In this document: in pieces, positions 42,623 to 53,568 of the stretch | Layout of the letters: each line of letters begins with the position of its first letter | How positions within the stretch are numbered: position 1 is the stretch's first letter | Assembly (NCBI RefSeq): GCF_008704655.1 | Contig: NZ_CP023688.1 | Location: 6,764,001-6,828,000, forward strand | DNA length: 64,000 nt | Source: Streptomyces rimosus | Lineage (GTDB): Bacteria > Actinomycetota > Actinomycetes > Streptomycetales > Streptomycetaceae | Reading direction: 5' to 3' | The notes under the pieces: model-generated | Told to the model about the DNA's origin: nothing | Seen by the model: the letters and a program-made list of their open reading frames with translations, nothing else | Databases searched by the model: none | Translations under genes and position numbers: made by a program

Positions 42623-44167
42623 ATGACCGCGTTCACGAGTTACGTCGAGATCATTCTCCAGAAGCTGACCGGCAGCCCCGAACGCCCGGTACTGACCACG
42701 GCCGAGGGGCGGGACATCACCGCCGCCGAGCTCCACGACAGCGTGCACCGGATGGCGGCCGAGCTGGCCGACCGCGGCATCGGGCGCGGCCGTACGGTCG
42801 CGATACTGGCCGGGAACCGGCCGGAGGCCCTGTCCGCCCGGTACGCGGTCAACCTGCTGGGTGCCCGGATCGTCCTCCTCTACGAGGGGCAGGCACCGGA
42901 AACCCAGGCGCGCCTCGTGGAGAGCGCGGAGACCGCGCTGCTGCTCGTCGGGCCGGAATCGGCCAAGGCCGCCGCGGAACTCCTCTCCCATCTGGAGGGG
43001 CCCGCGCCGGACGTCCTGATGCTGGGCCCCGGCGGCACCGGGCTGGAGGCCGAGGACCTGACCGCCCTGGCCGCCGCCCGCCCTTCGGGCCGTACGGTCG
43101 AGAGCGCCGCCCGCGCCGACGAGGACTGGTGCATCCGCTACACGGGCGGCACGACCGGCGTCCCCAAGGGCATCCGGACGGCGCACGGCCCGTACGCGAC
43201 GCTGCTGTCCTACCCCGTCGAAGCGGCCGGCGACCCGCCCCGCCAGCTCGCCTGCACCTCGCTCACCCACCTCGCCGGACACGTGGCGGACATGACGCTG
43301 GCCGCGGGCGGCAGCGTCGTCCTCCAGGAGCGCTTCGAGCCCGGTGCGGTCCTCGCGGCGATCGCCCGCGAGCGCATCACCCACATATGGCTGCTGCCGC
43401 CCCTGCTCTACGCACTCCTGGACCACCCCGACCTCGCCACCACCGACCTCAGCAGCCTCACCCGCATCAGCTACGGCGGCTGCCCGGCCTCCCCGTCCCG
43501 GTTGCGGCAGGCCCTGGACGTCCTCGGACCGGTCCTCTACGGCTGGTACGGGCAGTCCGAGGCCCTGCTGCTCACCGAGGTGAGCCCGGCGGAGCACGCC
43601 ATCACCGGGCGGGGCGGGCAGATCACCGTCGGCCGCCCCGTACCCGGCGTGGACATCGAGATCCGCGACGAGCACGACCGCCCCCTCCCGCCGGACGCCA
43701 GCGGCGAGGTGTACGTCCGCTCCGGCGGCCTGATGACCGGCTACTGGAAGCAGCCCGAGCTGACCGCCCAGGTGATCCGCGACGGCTGGCTGCGCACCGG
43801 CGACGTCGGCTACCGGGACGAGGACGGCTATCTCTACCTGATGGACCGGGTCAAGGAAATGATCATCGTGGTGGGCGGCCACGTCTATCCGGCCGAACTG
43901 GAGGACCTGCTGCACACCCACCCGGACATCGCGCAGTGCGCGGTCTTCGGCGTACGCGGCGCGGACGAGGTCGAGGAGGTGCATTGCGCCGTCGTCCCCG
44001 CACCCGGGCGCACGGTCGACCCCGCGCGGATCACCGACTTCGTCGTGGCACACAGGGGCGCGATGTACACGCCCCGCGCCGTGCACCAGGTGGACAGCAT
44101 CCCGCTCACCTCGGTCGGCAAGCCGGACAAGAAGCGGCTCAAGGAGGAGGTGGAGGGGAGGGGGTAG
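42623..44167 (+). CDS. AMP-forming acyl/aryl-CoA synthetase (ANL superfamily)
   Basis: 514 residues. The P-loop is YTGGTTGVPKGI (about 171-182), the aromatic/acid-binding motif YGWYGQSEALL (about 306-316), then GRGGQITVGRPVPGVDIEI, the hinge region GWLRTGDVGYRDEDGYLYLM with DRVKEMI, and the C-terminal catalytic Lys in TSVGKPDKKRLK. The full-length two-domain enzyme activates a carboxylate as acyl-AMP and then usually transfers it to CoA. The substrate class cannot be set from sequence. AAGGAGG lies 9 nt upstream of the ATG. It has its own promoter region with a palindrome, and no carrier protein gene is adjacent. Confidence 0.92.
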   Translation: MTAFTSYVEIILQKLTGSPERPVLTTAEGRDITAAELHDSVHRMAAELADRGIGRGRTVAILAGNRPEALSARYAVNLLGARIVLLYEGQAPETQARLVESAETALLLVGPESAKAAAELLSHLEGPAPDVLMLGPGGTGLEAEDLTALAAARPSGRTVESAARADEDWCIRYTGGTTGVPKGIRTAHGPYATLLSYPVEAAGDPPRQLACTSLTHLAGHVADMTLAAGGSVVLQERFEPGAVLAAIARERITHIWLLPPLLYALLDHPDLATTDLSSLTRISYGGCPASPSRLRQALDVLGPVLYGWYGQSEALLLTEVSPAEHAITGRGGQITVGRPVPGVDIEIRDEHDRPLPPDASGEVYVRSGGLMTGYWKQPELTAQVIRDGWLRTGDVGYRDEDGYLYLMDRVKEMIIVVGGHVYPAELEDLLHTHPDIAQCAVFGVRGADEVEEVHCAVVPAPGRTVDPARITDFVVAHRGAMYTPRAVHQVDSIPLTSVGKPDKKRLKEEVEGRG

Positions 44168-44444
44168 GGGGAGCGGGGGCGCGGTAGCCGCGGGGTGCTG
44201 GGGCGGGTGGGGCAGGCGGGGCGTACGGGCTCTTCGGGCGGGGGCGGTTCGCTCTCGGGGCGGCCGGGGCGGCCGGGGCGGTTGGTCTGGGCGGGCCGGG
44301 ATGGCGGGCGGGCCGCGGCCGTCATCAATTCCTCACACAATGCGAGACACGGCGTCATGAACGCCGCGCACCATGGTCGGGCCCCTTCCTCGCCGTACGC
44401 TTTCGACCAGCGTCCGCCCGGCCCGCTTCGGAGACCCCCGCCCC

Positions 44445-45173
44445 ATGACCCGTGTGCTGCTGATCGAGGACGACCCCGCCGTACGCAAGGGCGTCCACCT
44501 CGCGCTCCGCCGCCGCGGTCACGAGGTCGAGGCGGCCGCCAGCGGCGAGACCGGCCTCCTCGCGCTGGACCGCTTCCGGCCCGAGCTGGTGCTGCTGGAC
44601 CTGATGCTGCCCGGCATGAGCGGCCTGGAGGTGTGCCGCCGCATCCGCGAGACGCAGCAGATCCCGATCATCATCCTGTCCGCGCGCGGCGACGACATCG
44701 ACATGGTCGTGGGACTGGAGGCCGGCGCGGACGACTACGTGGTCAAGCCCGCCAGCGGCGAAGTGCTCCAGGCGCGCATGCGGGCGGTGCTGCGGCGTGT
44801 GGTGGGGGAGGGAGGTGGGGATGCGGGGGCTTCCGGTGGTTCCCCTGCCGTGTCCGCCCCGTCCGCGTCCTCCTCCGTGACGTACGGTGCGCTGACCATC
44901 GACCGCGCCGGTCTGCTCGTCACCAAGAACGGCCGGGACGTCGTGCTCGCCCCCTCCGAGCTGAAACTGCTCCTGTTCCTGTCCGACTCGCCCGGCCAGG
45001 TCTTCAGCCGCCAGCAGCTCCTCGAACAGGTCTGGGAGCACAGCTTCTACGGGGACGTACGGCTGGTGGACGCGTGCGTGATGCGGCTGCGCGCCAAGAT
45101 CGAGGACGATTCGCGCACGCCCGCGTACGTACAGACGGTACGGGGCTTCGGCTACCGGTTCGGACCCTTGTGA
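44445..45173 (+). CDS. OmpR/PhoB-family response regulator
   Basis: 242 residues. Receiver domain 1-118 with acidic pocket IEDDP (residues 7-11), phospho-acceptor Asp in LVLLDLMLPGMSG, and the Lys in DDYVVKPASGEVLQ. A Ser/Gly/Ala-rich linker follows, then the OmpR winged helix (LAPSELKLLLFLSDSPGQVF, VDACVMRLRAKIEDDSRTP, YVQTVRGFGYRFG). CGGAG lies upstream of the ATG. The stop overlaps the GTG of the kinase gene. The order regulator-kinase-lipoprotein resembles envelope-sensing systems such as CseBC, but this is not the sigE locus. Confidence 0.93.
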   Translation: MTRVLLIEDDPAVRKGVHLALRRRGHEVEAAASGETGLLALDRFRPELVLLDLMLPGMSGLEVCRRIRETQQIPIIILSARGDDIDMVVGLEAGADDYVVKPASGEVLQARMRAVLRRVVGEGGGDAGASGGSPAVSAPSASSSVTYGALTIDRAGLLVTKNGRDVVLAPSELKLLLFLSDSPGQVFSRQQLLEQVWEHSFYGDVRLVDACVMRLRAKIEDDSRTPAYVQTVRGFGYRFGPL

Positions 45174-46975
45174 GCACCCGTACGTCCCCGGAAGGGACCG
45201 CGCCGACGCGGGGCCGTGAGTGGCTGGCCGCCGCCTGCACCAGGCTGCGCGGGCTGCGTACCCGCCTCATCGTCGGCTTCCTCGTCGTCTCCGCGCTCAG
45301 CGCGCTGATCACCGCCGCGCTCACCTTCCGGCAGGCCCGTACGGCGATACTGGCCCGCACTCAGAACACCGCCGTGCACGACCTGCGCGACCAGATGCAG
45401 TCCCTCGGCCCCGACCTGCCCTTCCCGCCCCGGCGCGAGGACCTGCAGAACCTCGTCGTCCAGCTCGACCGGGCGGGCGGCTCCCGCAACTGGCGCACGT
45501 ACGCGCAGTACGAGGACGGGCCGGTCGTGCCGGGGCCGTGGGGCGCGGGCGCCGATTCCTCGGCGGGCGGGACGGGTGGTGCGGCCAAGGGCGGGGCTGC
45601 GGTCACCGACGGTCTGCGCAAGGCCGTACGCGAGCAGCACGCGCCGATCTTCCAGCGGGTGGACCGGGACGGGCAGCCGTGGCTGGCGATCGGCATGCCG
45701 GTGGACTTCACGGACGCGGATGGCCGTGGGGACGGGGCGGGCCGTACGGGCTCCAAGGCAACCCCCTCGGCCGCCCCCCAGCAAGGCAAGCCCTCCGGCC
45801 TGATCGTCTACGCCGAGTTCCCCCTGACCGACGAGAAGGCCGACATCTCCGCCCTGGTCACCTCCGCCCAGGCGGGCGCACTGCCCGCGCTCGCGCTGGC
45901 CGTCGTCCCCGCGCTGTTCGCCGCCCGCCGCGTGCTGCGGCCGGTCCGCCGCCTGCGGGAGGCGGCCGAACGCATCACCTCCGGCGAACTGGACACCCGG
46001 CTCCCGGTGACCGGCCGCGACGAACTCGCTGATCTGACCGTCACGTTCAACGAAATGGCCCGCGCCCTGGAGAAGGACGACGCCGAACTGCGCCGTATGG
46101 AGGCCAACGCCCGGCGCTTCGCTGCCGATGTCTCGCACGAGCTGCGCACCCCGCTGGCGGCCATGTCCGCCGTGACCGAAGTCCTCGACGAGGACGCCGC
46201 CCGGCTGGACCCCGACACCGCCGACGCCGTACGCCTCATCAGCGACGAGACGACGAAGCTCGCCCGCATGGTGGAGGACCTGATAGAGGTCTCGCGCTTT
46301 GACGCGGGCGCCGCCGACCTGCACCTCGACGAGATCGACGTCGCCATGGCGCTCCGCAAGACGCTCCAGCTGCGCGGCTGGCAGGACCAGGTCGAGACCG
46401 ACCTCCCCGAGGGACTGCGGGCCCGCTTCGACCCGCGCCGCATCGACGTGGTCGTGGCCAACCTGGTCGGCAACGCGCTGCGGCACGGCGGTACGCCGGT
46501 CCGGCTGACCGCGTACGCAACGTCGGGACGGCTCCGTATCGACGTGGCCGACCAGGGCCCCGGTATCGACCCACAAGCGCTCCCGCACGTCTTCGACCGC
46601 TTCTACAAGGCCGACGCCGCCCGCGCCCGCTCCGGCGGCAGCGGCCTGGGCCTGGCCATCGCGATGGAGAACGTACGGCTCCACGGGGGCACCCTGCGCG
46701 CGGCCAACGCGCCAGGTGGGGGAGCGGTGTTCACGGTGGAGGTGCCGGTGGATCCGTGGGGTGGGGTGGGGGTGGAGACGAACGGGTCGGGGGCGGACGG
46801 GTCCGGGGCGGGGGGCGTCGCTTCCGTGCCCGGTGCCGGGGGCGCTGGGGCCAGGGACGCCGAGGCCGAGGGTGTCGAGGCCAAGGGTGCCGAGACCGAG
46901 GGTGTCGAGGCCAAGGGTGCCGAGACTGAAGGCGCCGAGACCAAGGGTGCCGAGATCGAGGACGGCCGTCCATGA
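45170..46975 (+). CDS. HAMP-containing sensor histidine kinase with repetitive C-terminal tail
   Basis: 601 residues. TM1 is LIVGFLVVSALSALITAALTF (about 31-51), followed by an extracytoplasmic sensor of about 170 residues, and TM2 near 238-255. The HAMP domain is RRVLRPVRRLREAAERITSG, HisKA has the phospho-acceptor His in FAADVSHELRTPLAAMSAV, and HATPase has N box VVANLVGNALRHGG, G1 DQGPGID and G2 SGGSGLGLAIA. After residue about 520 comes an unusual Gly/Ala/Glu tail with repeats of the EGVEAKGAET type. The GTG overlaps the regulator stop and the TGA overlaps the lipoprotein ATG, so this is a three-gene coupled operon. Confidence 0.93.
   Translation: MSTRTSPEGTAPTRGREWLAAACTRLRGLRTRLIVGFLVVSALSALITAALTFRQARTAILARTQNTAVHDLRDQMQSLGPDLPFPPRREDLQNLVVQLDRAGGSRNWRTYAQYEDGPVVPGPWGAGADSSAGGTGGAAKGGAAVTDGLRKAVREQHAPIFQRVDRDGQPWLAIGMPVDFTDADGRGDGAGRTGSKATPSAAPQQGKPSGLIVYAEFPLTDEKADISALVTSAQAGALPALALAVVPALFAARRVLRPVRRLREAAERITSGELDTRLPVTGRDELADLTVTFNEMARALEKDDAELRRMEANARRFAADVSHELRTPLAAMSAVTEVLDEDAARLDPDTADAVRLISDETTKLARMVEDLIEVSRFDAGAADLHLDEIDVAMALRKTLQLRGWQDQVETDLPEGLRARFDPRRIDVVVANLVGNALRHGGTPVRLTAYATSGRLRIDVADQGPGIDPQALPHVFDRFYKADAARARSGGSGLGLAIAMENVRLHGGTLRAANAPGGGAVFTVEVPVDPWGGVGVETNGSGADGSGAGGVASVPGAGGAGARDAEAEGVEAKGAETEGVEAKGAETEGAETKGAEIEDGRP
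46858..46965 (+). repeat. 30-bp tandem repeats encoding the kinase tail
   Basis: The unit GAGGGTGTCGAGGCCAAGGG plus GTGCCGAGACC (30 bp, 10 codons EGVEAKGAET) recurs about three to four times with decay, in frame, at the 3' end of the histidine kinase gene. Each unit is acidic plus Lys, so the tail is strongly charged and probably disordered. Copy number likely varies between strains. Confidence 0.75.
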
Positions 46976-47634
46976 GGAGCCCGATCCGACCGACGCGGAC
47001 CGCCCCGTCCACGAGGACCAAGAGCACCACTCTGCGCACAGCCCTCTCGCTCACCCTCTTCCCCTCCCTCCTCCTGACCCTCCTCCTCACCGGCTGCGGC
47101 ATCAGCCCCACCGGCTACGTACAGGCCGGCGCCCCCGCGCAAGGCATCCGGCAGCCGGGCACCGCCACGTACACCGCCCGCATCTTCTTCCTCTCACCCC
47201 TCGGCATCCACGCGGCCGCCCGCCCGGCCGACGGCCCGGTCGGGCCGCAGGAAGCCCTGGACCTGCTGGTCAAGGGACCCACCGAGGCGGAGCGGGCCCG
47301 CGGGCTGGTCAGTGTGGTGCCCCAGATGCCGGGCCGGCTGACCGCCGTACCCGCGAACGGCGCGGTGAGCGTCTACCTCCCCATGGCCGTGGCCCGTATG
47401 GAGGCGGCGGCCGTCCACCAGATCGCGTGCACCGCCGCCAACGCCGCCATTCCGGGCGGGCGTCCGGCCACTGAGGTCGATGTGCGCATGTACGAGCCGG
47501 GGAGCGGCGGAAAGCCGTGGACGGTGCGCTGTTCCAGCAACGGCATCGCCCTCCCGGTTACCGGCCCGGAGGGCTCCCGTACCCCCGCTCCCACCCCCGC
47601 CCCGGACGGCTCCAGCACCCCGCGAACGCGCTGA
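46972..47634 (+). CDS. Lipoprotein, third gene of the two-component operon
   Basis: 220 residues. A long basic N-region is followed by the hydrophobic core LSLTLFPSLLLTLLL and lipobox LLTGC (Cys about 42). The mature part has QEALDLLVKGPTEAERARGL and TAVPANGAVSVYLPMAVARM, which look like a GerMN/LpqB-like beta-alpha module, then a Pro/Thr-rich C-terminus. It is anchored outside the membrane and encoded by an ATG overlapping the kinase stop (ATGA), so it is likely an accessory of the kinase, either modulating signal reception or being its target. I am unsure of the family beyond the GerMN resemblance. Confidence 0.82.
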   Translation: MRSPIRPTRTAPSTRTKSTTLRTALSLTLFPSLLLTLLLTGCGISPTGYVQAGAPAQGIRQPGTATYTARIFFLSPLGIHAAARPADGPVGPQEALDLLVKGPTEAERARGLVSVVPQMPGRLTAVPANGAVSVYLPMAVARMEAAAVHQIACTAANAAIPGGRPATEVDVRMYEPGSGGKPWTVRCSSNGIALPVTGPEGSRTPAPTPAPDGSSTPRTR

Positions 47635-47692
47635 CGTCAGCCGGCGCCCCACGGCTCCGTAGGCTGCCCAAGCGCTCCCTGACCAGGGGGCT

Positions 47693-47715
47693 TTGTCAGT
47701 GGTCGGCACTAAAAT
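47693..47715 (+). promoter_or_regulatory. RecA-independent DNA-damage (PafBC-type) promoter
   Basis: TTGTCAGTG (47693-47701), 8 nt, TAAAAT (47710-47715). The published mycobacterial RecA-NDp consensus is tTGTCRgtg-N8-TAnnnT, matched here at every conserved position including the spacer. Such promoters are activated by PafBC after DNA damage. The downstream gene starts 58 bp after the -10. Confidence 0.82.
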
Positions 47716-47728
47716 TGGAGGCAGAAAG

Positions 47729-47749
47729 GAAGCAGTCCAGGACTGCTTC
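47729..47749. promoter_or_regulatory. Perfect 21-bp palindrome in the 5' leader of the 47773 gene
   Basis: GAAGCAGTCC (47729-47738), A, GGACTGCTTC (47740-47749). It lies between the DNA-damage promoter and the ribosome binding site GGGAGG (47761-47766). As RNA it would form a 9-10-bp hairpin; as DNA it could be an operator. No T tract follows. Confidence 0.7.
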
Positions 47750-47772
47750 GCTGTCGACCCGGGAGGTTGCCG

Positions 47773-48096
47773 ATGGCCGTAGCCGCACCGTCCAAGAACA
47801 CCGCCGCCACGAAGAAGACCACGTACGGCAAGACCGCCGCGCGCCGGGTGGTCCGCCGCACACCGATGGTCAAGAAGCCGCTGCCCGCCGGTCTCCCGCG
47901 CGAGTGGTACGAAGCCCACAACCGCCGTCTGAAGGCCATGCGCCTGGCGATAGCCCTGCTCGACGGTGGTGTCTACACCCCGGAGCGGGCCCGTAACCGC
48001 ACCATCCGCACCACCGCGGCCCGTATCGGAGTGCACCCGCCCTCCAACACGACCTGCCGCATGGTCCGCTCCCTGATCATTGAGAACGCCCGCTGA
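47773..48096 (+). CDS. Small basic protein, putative DNA-damage-inducible
   Basis: 107 residues, very basic (a cluster of Lys/Arg in the first 45: KKTTYGKTAARRVVRRTP, MVKKPLP), then LPREWYEAHNRRLKAMRLAIALLDGGVY, and TPERARNRTIRTTAARIGVH. The C-terminal part may form an HTH-like helical unit, with NRTIRTTAARIGVHPPSNTT as candidate recognition region, and the net charge suggests nucleic-acid binding. I do not recognise the family. ATG 47773 has GGGAGG 6 nt upstream. The upstream promoter matches the RecA-independent damage consensus exactly, so it is probably induced by DNA damage through PafBC. It is convergent with the geosmin synthase gene. Confidence 0.78.
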   Translation: MAVAAPSKNTAATKKTTYGKTAARRVVRRTPMVKKPLPAGLPREWYEAHNRRLKAMRLAIALLDGGVYTPERARNRTIRTTAARIGVHPPSNTTCRMVRSLIIENAR

Positions 48097-48217
48097 ACCG
48101 GCAGGCGCCGCGCCGCCGACTGCGCGCGAACACGAGCGACGACTCCAACCGACCCTGATCACACCACCTGACCTACCGGGCCTCCGCCGCCTCTGAGCGC
48201 GGCCGGCCGGCCCCGGC

Positions 48218-48248
48218 GGCCCCTCCCGGCCCAGACCCGGGAGGGGCC
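48218..48248. terminator. Bidirectional hairpin terminator
   Basis: GGCCCCTCCCGG (48218-48229) pairs with CCGGGAGGGGCC (48237-48248), a 12-bp perfect stem with a 7-nt loop, located between the convergent 47773 gene and the geosmin synthase gene. It can end transcription from both sides. Confidence 0.8.
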
Positions 48249-48301
48249 ACACGTCATGCCCGAAGACCGTCGAGCTTCCGCCTCCGGCCCCGACGCTCCC
48301 C

Positions 48302-50653
<2,352 letters not shown>

Positions 50654-50747
50654 CTACTGGGGGCGCTCCCCCGGACCCGGCGCCCCCAGCGGCCGAGCAC
50701 TACCCAGCCCCTCGGTGCGTTATCCCCCCTCTTGACACTTCGCGTGA

Positions 50748-51101
50748 ATGTGTGATTCGAGGTGCAAGGCATACGTGCCCACGATGGTCCGGGGGACTCT
50801 CCAGACCGAGGCATACGCCACCGTGATCCTGAGGCAGGTCGTTGACTTCCTCGGTGTACCCGATGACGTGCCGGCCGGAGTCGCCAAGCGCATGCGACGG
50901 CAGGAGGTGCTGTACGACGGCGACCACCACTACGACGTCATCCTGGGCGAACAGGCGCCCTACACGAACGTCGGCGGACCCGAGCTCATGCAAGCACAGA
51001 CCGACCGTCTCCTCCGCGACATCGATCTCCCCTCCCTCACCTTGGGAACCCTTCCCACAGCCGGAGCAGAGCGAACTCGACCTCTCGGGACGGGCAGCTG
51101 A
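50748..51101 (+). pseudogene. Truncated DUF5753 (XRE-regulator C-terminal) remnant
   Basis: The frame reads VRGTLQTEAYATVILRQVVDFLGVPDDVP, KRMRRQEVLYDGDHHYDVILGEQ, DRLLRDIDLPSLTLGTLP. These are recognisable pieces of a DUF5753 domain (PGLLQTEAYA..., R..RQ.VLY..., E.ALY...GG..V...Q, ...LGVLP), but there is no HTH upstream and the last third of the domain is missing. It looks like the decayed middle of an XRE/DUF397-type system. It lies between geosmin synthase and glnA; the rest of 50624-51146 holds no other supportable gene. Confidence 0.72.
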
Positions 51102-51146
51102 CCGCCAGTAGAAGAGCTGCCGCCGCTCACAGAGCCGGGAAAGCAG

Positions 51147-51185
51147 GCGAGGGCCGCTACCCCGGCATGGGGTAGCGGCCCTCGC
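51147..51185 (-). terminator. glnA terminator, 17-bp perfect stem
   Basis: GCGAGGGCCGCTACCCC (51147-51163) pairs perfectly with GGGGTAGCGGCCCTCGC (51169-51185) around loop GGCAT, 28 bp beyond the glnA stop. It is the strongest hairpin in the window and fits the high expression expected of glnA; it also stops read-through from the DUF5753 remnant. Confidence 0.9.
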
Positions 51186-51212
51186 TGCTACTTCTGGCTT
51201 CGACTCCGCCTT

Positions 51213-52622
51213 TTAGATGTCGAAGTAAAGCTCGAACTCGTGCGGGTGCGGGCGGAGCTGGATCGGGGCGATTTCGGCGGTGCGCTTGTAGTCGATCCAG
51301 GTTTCGATGAGGTCGGAGGTGAAGACGCCGCCCTGCTGGAGGTACTCGTTGTCGGCCTCGAGGGCGTCGAGGACGGCGGGGAGGGAGGTGGGGACCTGGG
51401 CCACGTTGGCGTGCTCTTCGGGGGCGAGCTCGTAGAGGTCCTTGTCGATCGGCTCGGCGGGCTCGATCTTGTTCTTGACGCCGTCCAGGCCCGCGAGGAG
51501 GAGCGCGGAGAAGGCCAGGTACGGGTTGGAGGACGGGTCCGGGGCGCGGAACTCGACGCGCTTGGCCTTCGGGTTCGAGCCGGTGATCGGGATGCGCATC
51601 GCGGCGGAACGGTTGCGCTGCGAGTAGACCAGGTTGACCGGGGCCTCGAAGCCGGGGACCAGGCGGTGGTAGGAGTTCACCGTCGGGTTGGTGAAGGCGA
51701 GCAGCGACGGGGCGTGCTTGAGGATGCCGCCGATGTAGTAGCGGGCGGTGTCCGAGAGGCCCGCGTAACCCTGCTCGTCGTAGAAGAGGGGCTCGCCGCC
51801 GGACCACAGGGACTGGTGGACGTGCATGCCGGAGCCGTTGTCGCCGAAGATCGGCTTGGGCATGAAGGTCGCGGTCTTGCCGTTGCGCCAGGCGACGTTC
51901 TTGACGATGTACTTGAACAGCATCAGGTCGTCGGCGGCGGCCAGCAGCGTGTTGAACTTGTAGTTGATCTCGGCCTGGCCGGCGGTGCCGACCTCGTGGT
52001 GCTGGCGCTCGACCTTCAGGCCGGCGCGGTCAAGCTCCAGGGAGATCTCGGCGCGCAGGTCGGCGAAGTGGTCGACCGGGGGAGCCGGGAAGTAGCCGCC
52101 CTTGTAGCGGACCTTGTAACCGCGGTTGTTCAGCTCGGAGCCGGTGTTCCAGGCACCCGCCTCGGAGTCGATCTCGTAGACCGAGCGGTTGGCGGAGGTC
52201 TCGAAGCGGACCGAGTCGAAGACGTAGAACTCGGCCTCGGGGCCGAAGAACGCGGTGTCGGCGATGCCGGTGGAGGCGAGGTACGCCTCGGCCTTCTTCG
52301 CCACGTTGCGCGGGTCACGGCTGTACTGCTCGCCGGTGATCGGGTCGTGGATGAAGAAGTTGATGTTGAGGGTCTTGTCGCGGCGGAACGGGTCCACGCG
52401 GGCGGTGGAGAGGTCGGCGCGCAGGGCCATGTCGGACTCGTGGATGGCCTGGAACCCACGGATCGAGGAGCCGTCGAAGGCCAGCTCCTCGGTCGGGTCG
52501 AACGCCTCCGCGGGCACCGTGAAGTGCTGCATGACACCGGGCAGGTCGCAGAAGCGGACGTCGACCATCTTGACGTCCTCGTCCGCGATGAACTTCTTGG
52601 CCTCGTCGGCGTTCTGGAACAT
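51213..52622 (-). CDS. glnA: Glutamine synthetase type I (GlnA)
   Basis: 469 residues, the housekeeping GSI. Key motifs: [17 protein letters not shown] (substrate latch), [46 protein letters not shown] as [24 protein letters not shown], and [19 protein letters not shown]. The adenylylation Tyr lies in [10 protein letters not shown] (about residue 397), the target of GlnE, whose gene is in this window. It makes glutamine from glutamate, ammonia and ATP as a dodecamer. The ATG has GGAGGAG 5 nt upstream. The upstream region has a complete double GlnR box (52726-52763), so transcription should be raised by nitrogen limitation through GlnR. Confidence 0.98.
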   Translation of the reverse strand: MFQNADEAKKFIADEDVKMVDVRFCDLPGVMQHFTVPAEAFDPTEELAFDGSSIRGFQAIHESDMALRADLSTARVDPFRRDKTLNINFFIHDPITGEQYSRDPRNVAKKAEAYLASTGIADTAFFGPEAEFYVFDSVRFETSANRSVYEIDSEAGAWNTGSELNNRGYKVRYKGGYFPAPPVDHFADLRAEISLELDRAGLKVERQHHEVGTAGQAEINYKFNTLLAAADDLMLFKYIVKNVAWRNGKTATFMPKPIFGDNGSGMHVHQSLWSGGEPLFYDEQGYAGLSDTARYYIGGILKHAPSLLAFTNPTVNSYHRLVPGFEAPVNLVYSQRNRSAAMRIPITGSNPKAKRVEFRAPDPSSNPYLAFSALLLAGLDGVKNKIEPAEPIDKDLYELAPEEHANVAQVPTSLPAVLDALEADNEYLQQGGVFTSDLIETWIDYKRTAEIAPIQLRPHPHEFELYFDI

Positions 52623-52725
52623 CCAACTCCTCCTAGCCCGGTCACCGACGATCGGCGCACGCGGGATTGCTACTCGGAGCGCAGCCGTGTGCGGTGGCGC
52701 GCTTGCCCGACCATAGGCAGGCGGG

Positions 52726-52763
52726 ATTTCTCAAGCATGACCCATTTGTTTCGCCGAGGTTAA
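52726..52763 (-). promoter_or_regulatory. Tandem GlnR boxes upstream of glnA
   Basis: On the minus strand: TTAAC-N6-GAAAC-N6-GTCAT-N6-GAAAT (plus-strand positions 52759-52763, 52748-52752, 52737-52741, 52726-52730). This fits the Streptomyces GlnR consensus gTnAC-N6-GaAAC repeated twice with exact 6-nt spacers. It lies 104-141 bp before the glnA ATG. The remaining 52764-52997 stretch, GT/GC-rich, shows no gene. Confidence 0.85.
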
Positions 52764-52997
52764 CCGCCGCGCGGCCTGTTTTTGGAGCGGAATTGATCAT
52801 TCCGAGGACGGTTGGCGGGTGGGCGGTGGCTGGTCTGCGGGCGATCAGTGGGTGGCCCGGCACGGGCCGGGGGCGGTGGTGGAGGGGTGGGGTGAGGGCC
52901 GGCTCCGTCCGGGGGCGTCCGGCGGGCGGAGTCGTCGTGGGGCGGTGTGGGGCGGGTTACGGCGGCCGTCGCGGGTGCCCCGCGGAGGGGGGAACGT

Positions 52998-53489
52998 ATG
53001 CGGTCGCAGTACCGTGGACGGGTGGACAACAGGCAAGCAATCGGATCGTGGATCTCCGGGCCCCGCGCGGCAGCCGAGGACATGGGCGTCGAGTTCGGCT
53101 ACCGCGGGCAGCGGCTCGGGCTGCCCGAGGAAGGGCCGGGTTCGCTCGCGCGCCCGGGCCGGCGCTTCGCCGCCCTCTTCATCGACTGGGCGCTGTGCAT
53201 GCTCGTCGCGTACGGGCTGCTCAGCGACGGCCGCGCGAACGCGACGAGCAACTGGGCGCTGGCCGTCTTCGCGGTGCTCAGCGTGCTCACGGTCGGCACG
53301 GTGGGCTTCACGCCCGGCAAGCGGATCCTGGGCCTGCGGGTCGTCGCCGAGGACGGCGGACGGCTGTCGCTGCCGCGCGTCGTCCTGCGTACGGTCGCGC
53401 TGGTCGTGATCATCCCGGCGGTGATCTGGGACCGTGACGGCCGCGGCCTCCACGACCGCATGGCCCGCGCGGTGCAGGTGCGGATCTGA
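52998..53489 (+). CDS. RDD-family membrane protein
   Basis: 163 residues. The RDD domain begins with ARPGRRFAALFIDWALCMLVAYGLL (Arg and Asp of the family name in RRFAALFID), then LAVFAVLSVLTVGTVGFTPGKRILGLRVV and VVLRTVALVVIIPAVIWDRDGRGLHDRMARA. It has two to three membrane helices; the function is unknown and transport roles are proposed for some members. ATG 52998 has GGAGG about 9 nt upstream; GTG 53022 (VDNRQAIGSW) is an alternative that fits the family's usual first residues. It is divergent from glnA, the arrangement also found in S. coelicolor as I recall. Confidence 0.85.
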   Translation: MRSQYRGRVDNRQAIGSWISGPRAAAEDMGVEFGYRGQRLGLPEEGPGSLARPGRRFAALFIDWALCMLVAYGLLSDGRANATSNWALAVFAVLSVLTVGTVGFTPGKRILGLRVVAEDGGRLSLPRVVLRTVALVVIIPAVIWDRDGRGLHDRMARAVQVRI

Positions 53490-53568
53490 GCCGATGCCGG
53501 TGTGACGGCGGCGGTGGCGGGGGCGGAGGCAGCGGCGCACGGTATACGGCCCAGTCTTGTCCTTACGT

